From Bacilli bacterium (lineage in GTDB: Bacteria > Bacillota_I > Bacilli_A > RF39 > UBA660): a stretch of 64,000 bases of DNA. Each line of letters starts with the position of its first letter. Positions within the stretch are counted from its first letter, which is position 1. The notes beneath the pieces were generated by a model that made no database searches, had not been told where the DNA came from, and was given only the letters and a program-made list of their open reading frames with translations. The stretch lies in NCBI GenBank assembly GCA_017544165.1, contig JAFYER010000005.1, positions 62,001 to 126,000 of the forward strand. The letters run 5' to 3'. Positions 1 to 8,523 of the stretch are shown here, piece after piece. The position numbers were made by a program, and so were the translations under genes.

Positions 1-12
1 TATTTTAATCCA

Positions 13-44
13 TGCTATAATTTAATAGTTAAATAGATAGGAGT
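13..44 (+). promoter_or_regulatory. Extended -10 promoter and RBS for rnc-smc
   Basis: An extended -10 (TG, one base, TATAAT at 16-21) is followed by a Shine-Dalgarno AGGAG at about 40-44, seven bases before the rnc ATG. The -35 would lie at or beyond the window edge, so only the -10 can be judged. Confidence 0.6.
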
Positions 45-50
45 AAAAAT

Positions 51-698
51 ATGGACTTTTTAACTAAATATGGCATTATAATTAACGACGAAGACTTACT
101 TTTAACGGCACTTACACATTCCTCTTACGCTAACGAAAATAATTGTGAAAGCTATGAAAGATTAGAATTTTTAGGTGATGCTGTTTTACAAGTAATTATG
201 AGTGAATATTTTTATTTAAATTCTAATTTAAAAGAGGGGCAAATGTCCAAGGAAAGGGCTAAATTTGTTTGCGAAGAAGCGCTAGCTTTCTATGTAAAAA
301 AAGTTGGTTATGATAGTTTAATTAAAGTTGGACATGGACTTATTAATAATATTAATGACACTATAATAGCAGATACATTTGAATCAGTTTTAGCCGTGAT
401 ATATTTAAAATGCGGCATTGATGCATGTAAAAAATACGTTAATGAGATTATTATACCTTATGTTAAAGAAAATAAAGACTTTTTTAGTGACTATAAAACG
501 AAATTGCAAGAATTGGTTCAAACAGATCGTAAATCACTAGAATATATCTTAATTAAAGAAGAGGGAGAAGCACATAATAAAGAATTTACAGTGAATGTTG
601 TTGTGGACGATATAATTTTAGGTACAGGCAAAGGTCACTCTAAAAAAGAAGCCGAGCAAAACGCTGCTTGTGAAGCTTTAAGGAAAAGTGCAAGGTAA
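51..698 (+). CDS. rnc: Ribonuclease III
   Basis: Endoribonuclease that cuts double-stranded RNA in rRNA and mRNA processing. At 215 aa it has a normal bacterial length. The RNase III signature ERLEFLGDAV lies at residues 36-45, and the second acidic pair (D108, E111) supplies the remaining Mg2+ ligands. A dsRNA-binding domain fills about 146-213, ending in the typical GxGxSKKEAEQNAA helix. ATG has a good AGGAG upstream. smc follows five bases after the stop, the rnc-smc arrangement common in Bacillota, so the pair is probably cotranscribed. Nothing unusual in the active site. Confidence 0.97.
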   Translation: MDFLTKYGIIINDEDLLLTALTHSSYANENNCESYERLEFLGDAVLQVIMSEYFYLNSNLKEGQMSKERAKFVCEEALAFYVKKVGYDSLIKVGHGLINNINDTIIADTFESVLAVIYLKCGIDACKKYVNEIIIPYVKENKDFFSDYKTKLQELVQTDRKSLEYILIKEEGEAHNKEFTVNVVVDDIILGTGKGHSKKEAEQNAACEALRKSAR

Positions 699-703
699 GT
701 ACT

Positions 704-3619
704 ATGTATATTAAAAATATAAAAATACAAGGTTTTAAATCCTTTGCGGACAAGCTTGAACTAGATTTTAATACCGGTATTAGTGCAATTGTAGGTCCAA
801 ATGGTTCTGGTAAAAGTAATATTGTCGATGCAATATTATGGGTATTAGGTGAGCAAAGCGTTAAACTTCTTCGTGGCGATAGTGCCATGAGCGATGTTAT
901 TTTCAGCGGCTCAAAATCTCGTGATGCTCTAAAAAAAGCAAGTGTAGCTATCACATTTGACAACACTGATCACGTATTACTAACTGAGTTAAACGAAGTT
1001 GAAGTAAAAAGAGTTATTTACTCCACAGGAGAAAATGAATATTACATAAATAATGCTCATGTAAGGCTTAAAGATATTAGTGATTTATTAATTGATGTAA
1101 CTTCTAAGTTTAATATTGTCACACAAGGAAATATTAATGCTTTAGTAGAAAATAAGTCTAGTGAAAGAAGAGCATTATTTGAAAGTGCAGCAGGCGTTTT
1201 AAAATATAAAAAAAGGAAGGAAGAAGCTCTTCGAAAATTAGAAAGCACCAAGGAAAATTTGACGAGAGTTAATCTTATAATTAAGGAATTAAAGACAACT
1301 CTTGACCCACTTGAAAAACAGAAAAATGATGCAAAAAAATATATAGAAATTAAAAATAATTTAGAAAACATCGAGATATCTTTAATTGCTAGCGACATAA
1401 CGAGTCTAACAAATAAATCTGATAAATTAAAAAATGAAAATAGTAATTTAACTCTACAAATTGATCAAATAAATAATAATGGTTCATCATTAATAGATAA
1501 ATTAAAGTTAGATAAAATAAAATTAGAGGAAAATATTAGTTCAAATCTTCAAAGAATTAGTGATTTAAAAACTGATTTAGCTTCTTTACAAGGGCAAAAA
1601 CAAGTAATGATTGAAAGATCTAATTATGCTTTAGATAAAGGCGTTATTGATAATAATCTGCTTAAACTAAATGAAGAAAAAAGTAGTTTTGAAAGTAATA
1701 TTGGTGTTTTAGAAAATGAAATTGAAATCTTAAAGAAGAAAATTCAAGATTATACAAAAAAATTGGGCGAAATAACCGATGAGGAAATAAAAACGAAGGT
1801 TAAACTAGGCAATATTCAAAATGATATTAATAAGACTAACGCCAATATTTTATTGATTCAAAACAAGATTAAGATTGAAAACTCTAATATTGAAAATAAT
1901 TCATTTCTACCAAAAAGTATTTCTACAATTATCAATAATCATTCCTTAAAAGGCATACATAATACTATTGGCAATTTAATTGAGGTAAATGATAAGCATA
2001 GCATTGCTATTAGTACGGCTTTAGGCCAAAGTGCAAATTTTATAATTGTAGATAGCATGAAAGATGCTAAAAGAGCAATTGAATATTTAAAAGAAAATCA
2101 TTTGGGTAGAGCAACGTTTTTCCCAATTGATACTATAAAATCGCGAAAAATATCGAAAGATATTGAGTATACATTATCTTCACTTTCTGGATTTATAGGA
2201 ATAGCATCTAACTTAGTTAAACACAATGAAATATATAATGACATTATTGAAAATCAATTAGGTAATGTAATTATTGTTGATTCAATTGATGATTTATTTG
2301 AGATAGCTAAAATTGTCGAATATAAATATAAAATTGTATCACTACAAGGAGATGTTATATTTCCAGGTGGATCAGTTTCTGGTGGTACTTTTAAAGAAAA
2401 TAATAATAAGTCTCTTATTATTAAGTTAAATGCTGATTTGCAAAATGCTGAAAATAGTTTACAAACTAGTCAAATGAATAAAAAAGCTGAAGAAAGTAAG
2501 TTAGAGATAATCCAATCGAAAGAAAGCGAAATTCATAAGATAATAACTGAGAATAGAATTATACTTGAAGCAAAAGAAGATAGTTTGCAAAAATGTAGAG
2601 ATGATTATAGTAGCTTAATTAATAGTTTAAGTGATTTAAAGGATATTAAAGCTGGTAAAATTGATGATAGTTTAAATAAACTTATTAATACTATAAGTGA
2701 TAAAGAAAAGACTCTTAAACTAGAAGAGATATCCCAAAATGATTTGAAAAGTAAATTATTTGATATAACTAATCAAATATCTGAAGAAGAAAGAAATATT
2801 CAGGAAAATAACGCAAAATATCGTAATATTGAAAGCAAAATTCAAAATAATGAAGTTAATATAGCTAAGTGTGAGGTTCAAATTGATAATTTGTTAAATA
2901 CTTTATCCGAAGAGTATAATATGTCTTATGAGCACGCTATTGATAATTATTATTTAGATCTTGATGTCGATGAGGCTCGAACAATGGTAAGTAAGTATAA
3001 AACTGACCTAAAGGGTCTTAACAATGTGAATTTGGGAAGCATTGAAGAATATGACCGTTTGAAAAAACGCTTCGATTTTCTTGATAAACAAAGAAATGAT
3101 TTGGAGATTTCTTCTGGTGAACTATTAAATATAATCAAGGAAATGGATGATATTATGATTGACAAGTTTAAAAAGACTTTTGATCTAATATCTAAAGAAT
3201 TTACTAAGATATTTAGAATTATGTTTAAGGGTGGTAATGGCCTGTTAAAACTTACTGATGAAAGTGATTTATTAAATACTGGTATAAATATTATGGCCGT
3301 ACCTCCGGGCAAGAAACTTAATTCCACAGCATCACTTTCAGGTGGTGAAAAGGCTCTTACTGCTATATGTTTAATTTTCTCAATTCTTAAAGTTAGACCA
3401 GCACCATTTATAGTACTAGATGAGGTTGAAGCTGCTTTAGATGAGGAAAACGTAAATATGTTTGGCGAATATTTAATGAATATCAAAAAAGATAGTCAAT
3501 TTATCTTAATTACACATAAAAAGAAAATGATGGAATATGCCGATATTTTATATGGTGTTACTATGCAAGAAAGTGGTGTTTCTAAACTAGTTAGTGTTTC
3601 TCTGGAGGATGCCAATTAA
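704..3619 (+). CDS. smc: Chromosome segregation SMC ATPase, short-armed
   Basis: Condensin ATPase that dimerises through a hinge and organises the chromosome with ScpA/ScpB. Walker A GPNGSGKSN is at residues 31-39, the ABC signature LSGGEK at about 878-883 and Walker B FIVLDE ends near 907. The hinge lies around 400-545 between two long coiled coils rich in Lys/Glu/Asn. At 971 aa it is about 200 residues shorter than typical bacterial SMC (about 1,170-1,190), and the loss falls in the coiled-coil arms because both heads and the hinge are complete. The start is five bases after rnc. No ftsY follows, unlike many relatives. Confidence 0.95.
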   Translation: MYIKNIKIQGFKSFADKLELDFNTGISAIVGPNGSGKSNIVDAILWVLGEQSVKLLRGDSAMSDVIFSGSKSRDALKKASVAITFDNTDHVLLTELNEVEVKRVIYSTGENEYYINNAHVRLKDISDLLIDVTSKFNIVTQGNINALVENKSSERRALFESAAGVLKYKKRKEEALRKLESTKENLTRVNLIIKELKTTLDPLEKQKNDAKKYIEIKNNLENIEISLIASDITSLTNKSDKLKNENSNLTLQIDQINNNGSSLIDKLKLDKIKLEENISSNLQRISDLKTDLASLQGQKQVMIERSNYALDKGVIDNNLLKLNEEKSSFESNIGVLENEIEILKKKIQDYTKKLGEITDEEIKTKVKLGNIQNDINKTNANILLIQNKIKIENSNIENNSFLPKSISTIINNHSLKGIHNTIGNLIEVNDKHSIAISTALGQSANFIIVDSMKDAKRAIEYLKENHLGRATFFPIDTIKSRKISKDIEYTLSSLSGFIGIASNLVKHNEIYNDIIENQLGNVIIVDSIDDLFEIAKIVEYKYKIVSLQGDVIFPGGSVSGGTFKENNNKSLIIKLNADLQNAENSLQTSQMNKKAEESKLEIIQSKESEIHKIITENRIILEAKEDSLQKCRDDYSSLINSLSDLKDIKAGKIDDSLNKLINTISDKEKTLKLEEISQNDLKSKLFDITNQISEEERNIQENNAKYRNIESKIQNNEVNIAKCEVQIDNLLNTLSEEYNMSYEHAIDNYYLDLDVDEARTMVSKYKTDLKGLNNVNLGSIEEYDRLKKRFDFLDKQRNDLEISSGELLNIIKEMDDIMIDKFKKTFDLISKEFTKIFRIMFKGGNGLLKLTDESDLLNTGINIMAVPPGKKLNSTASLSGGEKALTAICLIFSILKVRPAPFIVLDEVEAALDEENVNMFGEYLMNIKKDSQFILITHKKKMMEYADILYGVTMQESGVSKLVSVSLEDAN

Positions 3620-3622
3620 TAA

Positions 3623-3652
3623 TTGACAACCAAATGTTAAGTAAGTTATAAT
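3623..3652 (+). promoter_or_regulatory. Consensus sigma-A promoter of the HTH gene
   Basis: TTGACA (3623-3628), an 18-base spacer and TATAAT (3647-3652) lie between the smc stop and the next gene. The downstream gene can therefore be expressed apart from rnc-smc. Confidence 0.8.
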
Positions 3653-3680
3653 TGAAATGTAAAGAAGGTAGGGTAGTAAA

Positions 3681-4451
3681 ATGAATTTATTAAATGATCT
3701 ATTACAAGATATAGGTATTTCAAAGGTAAAGTTGGCTAAGTATTTAGGCGTTTCTCGACAAATGGTTTATAATTACTTAACTTTGGATAGCATTGATAAA
3801 TGGCCAAAGGAAAAGAAAGTATTATTGTTACAATTATTGGATATTCCTGATGGTTCTGATGAGTCTTTAAGGGCAATAAAACCGACAACTAGTTATTTAT
3901 TAGAGGTCGAGAAAAAATTAAATCAAAATTGTCGCAAAGATGATGCCATAATCAGTAATTTTGATTTAACCGGTCTTGATAAGGAAAGTAAAGCTTTATT
4001 GGGTGAAATAGTTTATTTACTGAAAGAAAAATTAGTTGAGGGTGGCTATACAAATAACGCAACTGTAAGATACTTATATTATTTACTTCAATCAATTAAT
4101 AATGTACCAGAAATAAAATATATTTTAGGATACATTGCTAAAACTAATGGCTTTATCAAACCTGATGAATTTGCATATGATGAAGATCGTCAATTTATTT
4201 TTGAAGGCATTTTGTATTCAGGATTAACTTTATACAACAATGGGGGAGCATCTAAGAGCAAAGTTGCCGAATCTCGCCGTAGATTTATCCAAGAAATAGA
4301 GGCTAAAAACGAAGAAAAAATGAGCAGAACTCAAGTATTAAATACAATCAAGGTACAAGCTCTACACGAACTTGGTTATGACGATATAAATGAATCAAAC
4401 GCTGCTGAGGTTTTCGAAAAGATAGCAGAGATACAATCTCGTAAAGTATAA
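3681..4451 (+). CDS. HTH-domain protein of unknown function
   Basis: A 256-residue protein. The first 50 residues form a Cro/C1-type helix-turn-helix: residues about 12-32 read as helix, turn and recognition helix around LAKYLGVSRQMVYNYL. The rest is mainly alpha-helical, with no membrane segment and no family I recognise; residues about 185-256 are Lys/Glu/Arg-rich. It has its own consensus promoter and an AAGGTAGGG Shine-Dalgarno, and is closed by a clear terminator, so it is a monocistronic unit. It may be a transcription factor, but the C-terminal part gives no clue to a ligand or partner. DNA binding is inferred from the HTH only. Confidence 0.75.
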   Translation: MNLLNDLLQDIGISKVKLAKYLGVSRQMVYNYLTLDSIDKWPKEKKVLLLQLLDIPDGSDESLRAIKPTTSYLLEVEKKLNQNCRKDDAIISNFDLTGLDKESKALLGEIVYLLKEKLVEGGYTNNATVRYLYYLLQSINNVPEIKYILGYIAKTNGFIKPDEFAYDEDRQFIFEGILYSGLTLYNNGGASKSKVAESRRRFIQEIEAKNEEKMSRTQVLNTIKVQALHELGYDDINESNAAEVFEKIAEIQSRKV

Positions 4452-4453
4452 AA

Positions 4454-4478
4454 AGAGTAGGGAACAAGCCCTACTTTT
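4454..4478 (+). terminator. Intrinsic terminator after the HTH gene
   Basis: A 7-bp stem AGTAGGG/CCCTACT (4456-4462 with 4469-4475) around a six-base loop, followed by a short T run. It starts just after the stop codon. Confidence 0.8.
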
Positions 4479-4882
4479 AATATGTGTTAAATTATATAAC
4501 TAATTTCATTATAAAACATATATTTGTATTAATAAGTAGTATATTTATTAATTAAATTCATTATAATTACAATATGTATAATTGAATAATTTCTAGATAA
4601 AATCGACTACCCCTACTTATAACCTTATATAATTATATAAATAGGATATATATTATATAACCTTATAAATATATATAATAAGGTTATAAATAATAAATCA
4701 ATTAATTAATGAGGATTTGAAAAACAATTTACATAATTTTTTTAAACAATTTTTAAAGTTTAATATTATTTATTGCGTGTATATATCAATAAAAGCTTCA
4801 TTATATTATATAAATATATTTATCTTTTTAACGCTTCGTATAATGAATATTATGTTAACCTAGACTTCTTTTTAAAAAGATT
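4479..4882. other. AT-rich convergent intergenic region with repeats
   Basis: About 400 bases with no gene between two convergent genes. It holds three copies of the 11-mer TATAACCTTAT: direct at 4618-4628 and 4656-4666, inverted at 4678-4688, the last two forming a perfect 11-bp stem. A 9-bp inverted repeat TTCATTATA/TATAATGAA (4797-4805, 4839-4847) and a 14-bp palindrome at 4867-4880 lie nearer the PIG-L gene and may act in 3' end formation. No RNA gene or origin signature was recognised. Confidence 0.6.
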
Positions 4883-6208
4883 TTATTTATGTTTCACCCT
4901 ATTTTTAATTATAATTACTCCTAAAAATGCTATGCATACTAATGTGCATCCTATAATTCCTGGAATATTGTTATTTTTTATTTCTTTCTTAAAATCTATT
5001 ATAGCTTTTTTAGAGCTTTCAATTATATTAATATTTTTGTCTTCAATAGTAATGTTTTCAAACATATCATTATATTCTTTATCTTCCCCTACACTACTAT
5101 AATATAAGCCATAATATGCTGGATTGTATTTTTCTATTTCTTTAGCGGTTTTATATTCATTATTATCCCCATTTAACCATGCTGTAAACCAAGTATATTG
5201 TTGTGAGTAATGTTTCGCATAGCCTAGTTTTGATATTTCGTATGCGGTTTTTCCATCATAATGTGAAAGGGGTATATCATAATCAAGTACTATTTTATTT
5301 TGATCATATAAATGTAAATATAATTTTTTAATATTCCATGAGCCATGCTTTTCAAATGATTCTTTATCAAAGTCACTATTATTTGCTTCAATAATAGCAT
5401 CTTTTAAAATATCGGTATTTAAAATATGTTGTCCGTGACCATATTCACCGTTAATATCATGACCTACTACTACAAGCGGTTTATATTTTCGTATTTGCTC
5501 AACTTCATATTTTAAAGCATCCTCTCTTGTATAACCACTTTTATTTAAGTTAGTTAATGCACCCTCAAGGCTTTCTGAATATGCATCTGGAAATTCACTA
5601 AATACTGGATAATATTTAATACCAATTGCCCATAGGCCCTCAAGCTGCTCATGATAACGATTAGTATTATTAAAATGGTTTGCAAAATATACTACTTGGA
5701 TTTTTTTGCCTCTATCAATGTAAGTTGGCATTAACCCTGCAAAAAATAGTTGTTCATCATCTCCGTGAGTGGAAAAAAGCATTAAATCTGCTTTATCTAA
5801 TTTTTGCCAATCTTCAACCCAATCAGGAAGCTTAACGGTATTAAAAAGAAATATTTCTGAAATAGAATAATCATCATCATATTTAATTGCAACATTATTA
5901 CTTTTGCCATCAAGTTTTATAAGTTCGTGTAGATAACCATTTTGGCCGATTTTAATATCACTTATAGATCCTTCAGTAGAATTCTTATCATAATAAATAT
6001 AAATATGTGTTATATTTTCATCACAAGAGATATTAATAATATCTTCCTTAGTAAAACTTTCATAAGTAGTATAACGGGTATCATTTATTTTTGAATAAGT
6101 TTTATCATTTATTGTTATTTTGCAATTATCCGTTATTTCCCCTTCTTGTGCATAGACAATCTTATAGCTTAACATAAGAATAATTAATAAAAATATTTTC
6201 TTTTTCAT
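4883..6208 (-). CDS. Secreted, membrane-anchored PIG-L family deacetylase
   Basis: A 441-residue LmbE/PIG-L (GlcNAc-type) deacetylase-like protein. Zn-binding motifs are visible: HGDDE at 148-152 (H148, D150, D151) and a GHGQH segment with H258 and H261. An N-terminal signal sequence (residues 1-20) and a C-terminal transmembrane helix (about 412-433) with a KHK tail place the catalytic domain outside the cell. Family members remove acetyl groups from GlcNAc-containing lipids or conjugates; the substrate here is unknown. The ATG follows an AGGTGT ribosome site. It lies 21 bases after a ZIP transporter, so a zinc-supply link is possible but inferred. Confidence 0.85.
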   Translation of the reverse strand: MKKKIFLLIILMLSYKIVYAQEGEITDNCKITINDKTYSKINDTRYTTYESFTKEDIINISCDENITHIYIYYDKNSTEGSISDIKIGQNGYLHELIKLDGKSNNVAIKYDDDYSISEIFLFNTVKLPDWVEDWQKLDKADLMLFSTHGDDEQLFFAGLMPTYIDRGKKIQVVYFANHFNNTNRYHEQLEGLWAIGIKYYPVFSEFPDAYSESLEGALTNLNKSGYTREDALKYEVEQIRKYKPLVVVGHDINGEYGHGQHILNTDILKDAIIEANNSDFDKESFEKHGSWNIKKLYLHLYDQNKIVLDYDIPLSHYDGKTAYEISKLGYAKHYSQQYTWFTAWLNGDNNEYKTAKEIEKYNPAYYGLYYSSVGEDKEYNDMFENITIEDKNINIIESSKKAIIDFKKEIKNNNIPGIIGCTLVCIAFLGVIIIKNRVKHK

Positions 6209-6229
6209 AGTAACACCTATTTTATTATA

Positions 6230-6970
6230 TCATAACAAGCTGTTTATAAAAATAATTATTAGTCCACTTGTTATTCCAAGAAAGCACTCTTTTATCATTG
6301 CCTTATTTATTTTTGGGTATATTTCTTCGATTGCGAGATTAATCATTAAAAAAGCTACCATTATAAGAATAATTGCAAGTATATTATTATTTATAACTTT
6401 TACAATAAACATATATGAAAGTAATGCTCCTAGTGGCTCAGCTAAGCCAGATATAAATGCATATAATATGGCTTTGGCTCTATTTTTAGTAGAATAATAT
6501 ATTGGCATTGCAATTGATATTCCTTCAGGTATATTATGAATAGCTATTGCAATTGATAATTTAATACCTAATTTAACGTTATATAAGCTACTTAAAAAAG
6601 TTATTATTCCTTCGGGAAAATTATGTACCATTAATATTATCATCGAAATTATCCCAAGTTTATATAGATTGTTGTCAATTTTTCTAAGTATTAGATTGAT
6701 TATTTTTAAAAGAAGAAAACTAGTGATAAATGCGATAAAAATTATACATATTATAATAAGTAAACTATATGATTTTACCATTGTTTTAAATCCATCTGGT
6801 AATAAATCAAAAATACTAATTCCAAGTATTATTGTAAATGAAAATGCTAAACACAAAGTAATAAATTTATCGTATTTTCGAGGATTAATTGGCACGAAAA
6901 TAAAAAGCGCTCCAATTAGAGTTGATAAACCTGCAAGAGAGGATATAATTAATGAATATAATACGTTCAT
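6230..6970 (-). CDS. ZIP family metal transporter
   Basis: An integral membrane protein of 246 aa with about eight hydrophobic helices. The two metal-site helices carry the ZIP hallmarks HNFPEG (about 115-120) and HNIPEG (about 144-149), which line the divalent-metal pathway. ZIP proteins import Zn2+ and sometimes Fe2+ or Mn2+; the bacterial prototype is ZupT. It sits 21 bases before the zinc-type PIG-L deacetylase gene and about 50 bases after a small membrane protein, all on the minus strand. Metal specificity cannot be read from sequence alone. Confidence 0.9.
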   Translation of the reverse strand: MNVLYSLIISSLAGLSTLIGALFIFVPINPRKYDKFITLCLAFSFTIILGISIFDLLPDGFKTMVKSYSLLIIICIIFIAFITSFLLLKIINLILRKIDNNLYKLGIISMIILMVHNFPEGIITFLSSLYNVKLGIKLSIAIAIHNIPEGISIAMPIYYSTKNRAKAILYAFISGLAEPLGALLSYMFIVKVINNNILAIILIMVAFLMINLAIEEIYPKINKAMIKECFLGITSGLIIIFINSLL

Positions 6971-7021
6971 ACTAAATTATATATATTATAGCATAAAAAA
7001 AAGACTAACTAGTAGCCTTTT

Positions 7022-7276
7022 TTAAAATAAGCCATTTGTAAGCCAGGTAGGTAAATTACCATCTATTGCACATTTGATTAGTTTTAAAACCAATGTTATA
7101 AAGACGACAACTAACGTTGAAATAGATAAGTATTTTGATCTTTCATTTTGCAAGGTAGAAATTCCCAGTATAATTGCGATTCCTGTAAAAACATAATACA
7201 TTACAAAAATTGCGATAATTGAACAAAAAAATGATACAAAAGATAAAATCATGCTTAAATTATTATTATTTTTCAT
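7022..7276 (-). CDS. Small two-helix membrane protein
   Basis: An 84-residue protein with two hydrophobic segments separated by a short loop (NERSKYLS), resembling small DUF4190-type membrane proteins. I prefer the ATG at 7276 over a GTG at 7282 because the GTG is part of the ribosome site AGAGGTG. It precedes the ZIP gene on the same strand with a gap of about 50 bases. Function unknown. Confidence 0.65.
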   Translation of the reverse strand: MKNNNNLSMILSFVSFFCSIIAIFVMYYVFTGIAIILGISTLQNERSKYLSISTLVVVFITLVLKLIKCAIDGNLPTWLTNGLF

Positions 7277-7414
7277 CTCCACCTCTTACTATAATAAATT
7301 ATACATTTATCATAATTAATAATCAATACTTCATTTACTCATTTACATTCACTATCCATTTATTTCCATATTATTTTTAGCATTTCATCCCATACTATTA
7401 CTAGGAGGTATATA

Positions 7415-7522
7415 ATGAAAAATAGTTCAAATGCTAGAAATAATTCTTGCCATGCTCGTAGTAATGCGCGTAATAATGCAAAATCAAATGCAAGAAGTAA
7501 TGCAAAGCAAAATACAAAATAG
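7415..7522 (+). CDS. Tiny basic repeat peptide (35 aa, A-[RK]-x-N repeats)
   Basis: A 35-codon ORF with a perfect AGGAGGT Shine-Dalgarno (7403-7409) five bases before ATG. The peptide is almost entirely Asn, Ala, Ser, Arg and Lys. From residue 14 it repeats a four-residue unit A-[RK]-x-N five times (ARSN, ARNN, AKSN, ARSN, AKQN), with one earlier copy at 7-10 and single Cys and His at 12-13. It has no hydrophobic segment and a strong positive charge. The stop overlaps an AAAATAG/CTATTTT inverted repeat that may terminate this gene and the convergent Xer gene. It could bind nucleic acid; no family was recognised. Confidence 0.6.
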   Translation: MKNSSNARNNSCHARSNARNNAKSNARSNAKQNTK

Positions 7523-7528
7523 CTATAA

Positions 7529-8422
7529 TTAGTCTATTTTATTTCTTGGATGATAATTATAATCGCTTTTAATCTTCTTATCGACCAAATGAGAATATAT
7601 TTGGGTTGTAGTTAAATTGCTATGTCCAAGAAGCTCCTGAATTACTCTTAAGTCTGCCCCATTATTAAGTAAATGAGTGGCAAAAGAGTGACGCAAAGTA
7701 TGTGGTGAAACGCTTTTTTTAATGCCGCTTTCATTGCATACTTTTTTTAATATTTTAAAAAAGCTTTGTCTAGATATTTTAGTTCCAAGATTATTAATAA
7801 ATACGTATTCGCTTATTTTATCCTTAAGTAAAAAAGTTCGATAATTATCGATGTAATTTTTAAGAGCATTAATCGCAGAGTCATTCATAGGAACGATTCG
7901 TTCTTTATTACCTTTACCATAAATTCTTATAATACATTCATTAAAATCAATATTATTTATTTTTAGCTCACATAGTTCTGATACTCTAAGCCCACAGGCA
8001 TAAATTGTTTCAAGCATGGCTATATTGCGATAGTCAATAGGCTTAGTAGGATTGATATTTAAAATTTTATCCACTTCCTCAATTGTCAAATATTCAGGTA
8101 ATTTTTTCTCTAATTTAGGTAATTTTATCGATTCAGTGGGGCTTTTAATTATAATCTTATTATTTATAAGAAAACTATAAAAAGAATTAATAACCGTCAA
8201 ATAATGGGCTCTAGTTCGAGATGTTATTCCATCTTGATATAAAAAATCTCTAATGTCATCTGCATTTAATAGTATTATATTTTTGTCTTTGCAAAAAGAA
8301 GAAAAGTGATACAGATTATAATAATACGATTTATATGTATTATTAGATAGTTTTCTTTCATATTTTAAATAATCTAAATACTTATTTATATATTCATTTT
8401 TAATTTCATCGATTACTTTCAT
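7529..8422 (-). CDS. Tyrosine recombinase, XerC/XerD-like
   Basis: A site-specific recombinase of about 297 aa with an N-terminal SAM-like core-binding domain and a C-terminal catalytic domain. Catalytic residues are visible: Arg in CGLRVSELCELK, the HTLRHSFATH box, the LGHSNLTTTQIYSH box with its nucleophilic Tyr, and the beta-hairpin Lys in GKGNKER. ATG 8422 is preferred over GTG 8431 because it lies after a GTGAG ribosome site. No integrase partner or att site is nearby, which suggests dimer resolution rather than a mobile element. A second Xer lies at 58.1 kb; which is XerC and which XerD cannot be settled here. Confidence 0.9.
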   Translation of the reverse strand: MKVIDEIKNEYINKYLDYLKYERKLSNNTYKSYYYNLYHFSSFCKDKNIILLNADDIRDFLYQDGITSRTRAHYLTVINSFYSFLINNKIIIKSPTESIKLPKLEKKLPEYLTIEEVDKILNINPTKPIDYRNIAMLETIYACGLRVSELCELKINNIDFNECIIRIYGKGNKERIVPMNDSAINALKNYIDNYRTFLLKDKISEYVFINNLGTKISRQSFFKILKKVCNESGIKKSVSPHTLRHSFATHLLNNGADLRVIQELLGHSNLTTTQIYSHLVDKKIKSDYNYHPRNKID

Positions 8423-8479
8423 ATATCTCACTTAATCTATTATAATTTACTTTTATTTATTATGCAAATTAAGATAAAA

Positions 8480-8508
8480 TTGCTTATATACATAATAAGC
8501 GTTATAAT
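8480..8508 (+). promoter_or_regulatory. rarA-gpsA promoter with inverted repeat in spacer
   Basis: TTGCTT (8480-8485), a 17-base spacer and TATAAT (8503-8508). The inverted repeat GCTTAT/ATAAGC overlaps the -35 end and spacer, a classic position for a repressor site. Confidence 0.6.
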
Positions 8509-8523
8509 TATATTGAGGTAAAT

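Noticed and set aside
2950-3486. Antisense ORF of 178 codons inside smc
   Set aside because: Frame shadow of the smc head domain with no ribosome site or homology features.
7529-8422. Integrase of a mobile element
   Set aside because: No att-like repeats, excisionase or cargo; a second Xer supports chromosomal XerC/XerD roles.
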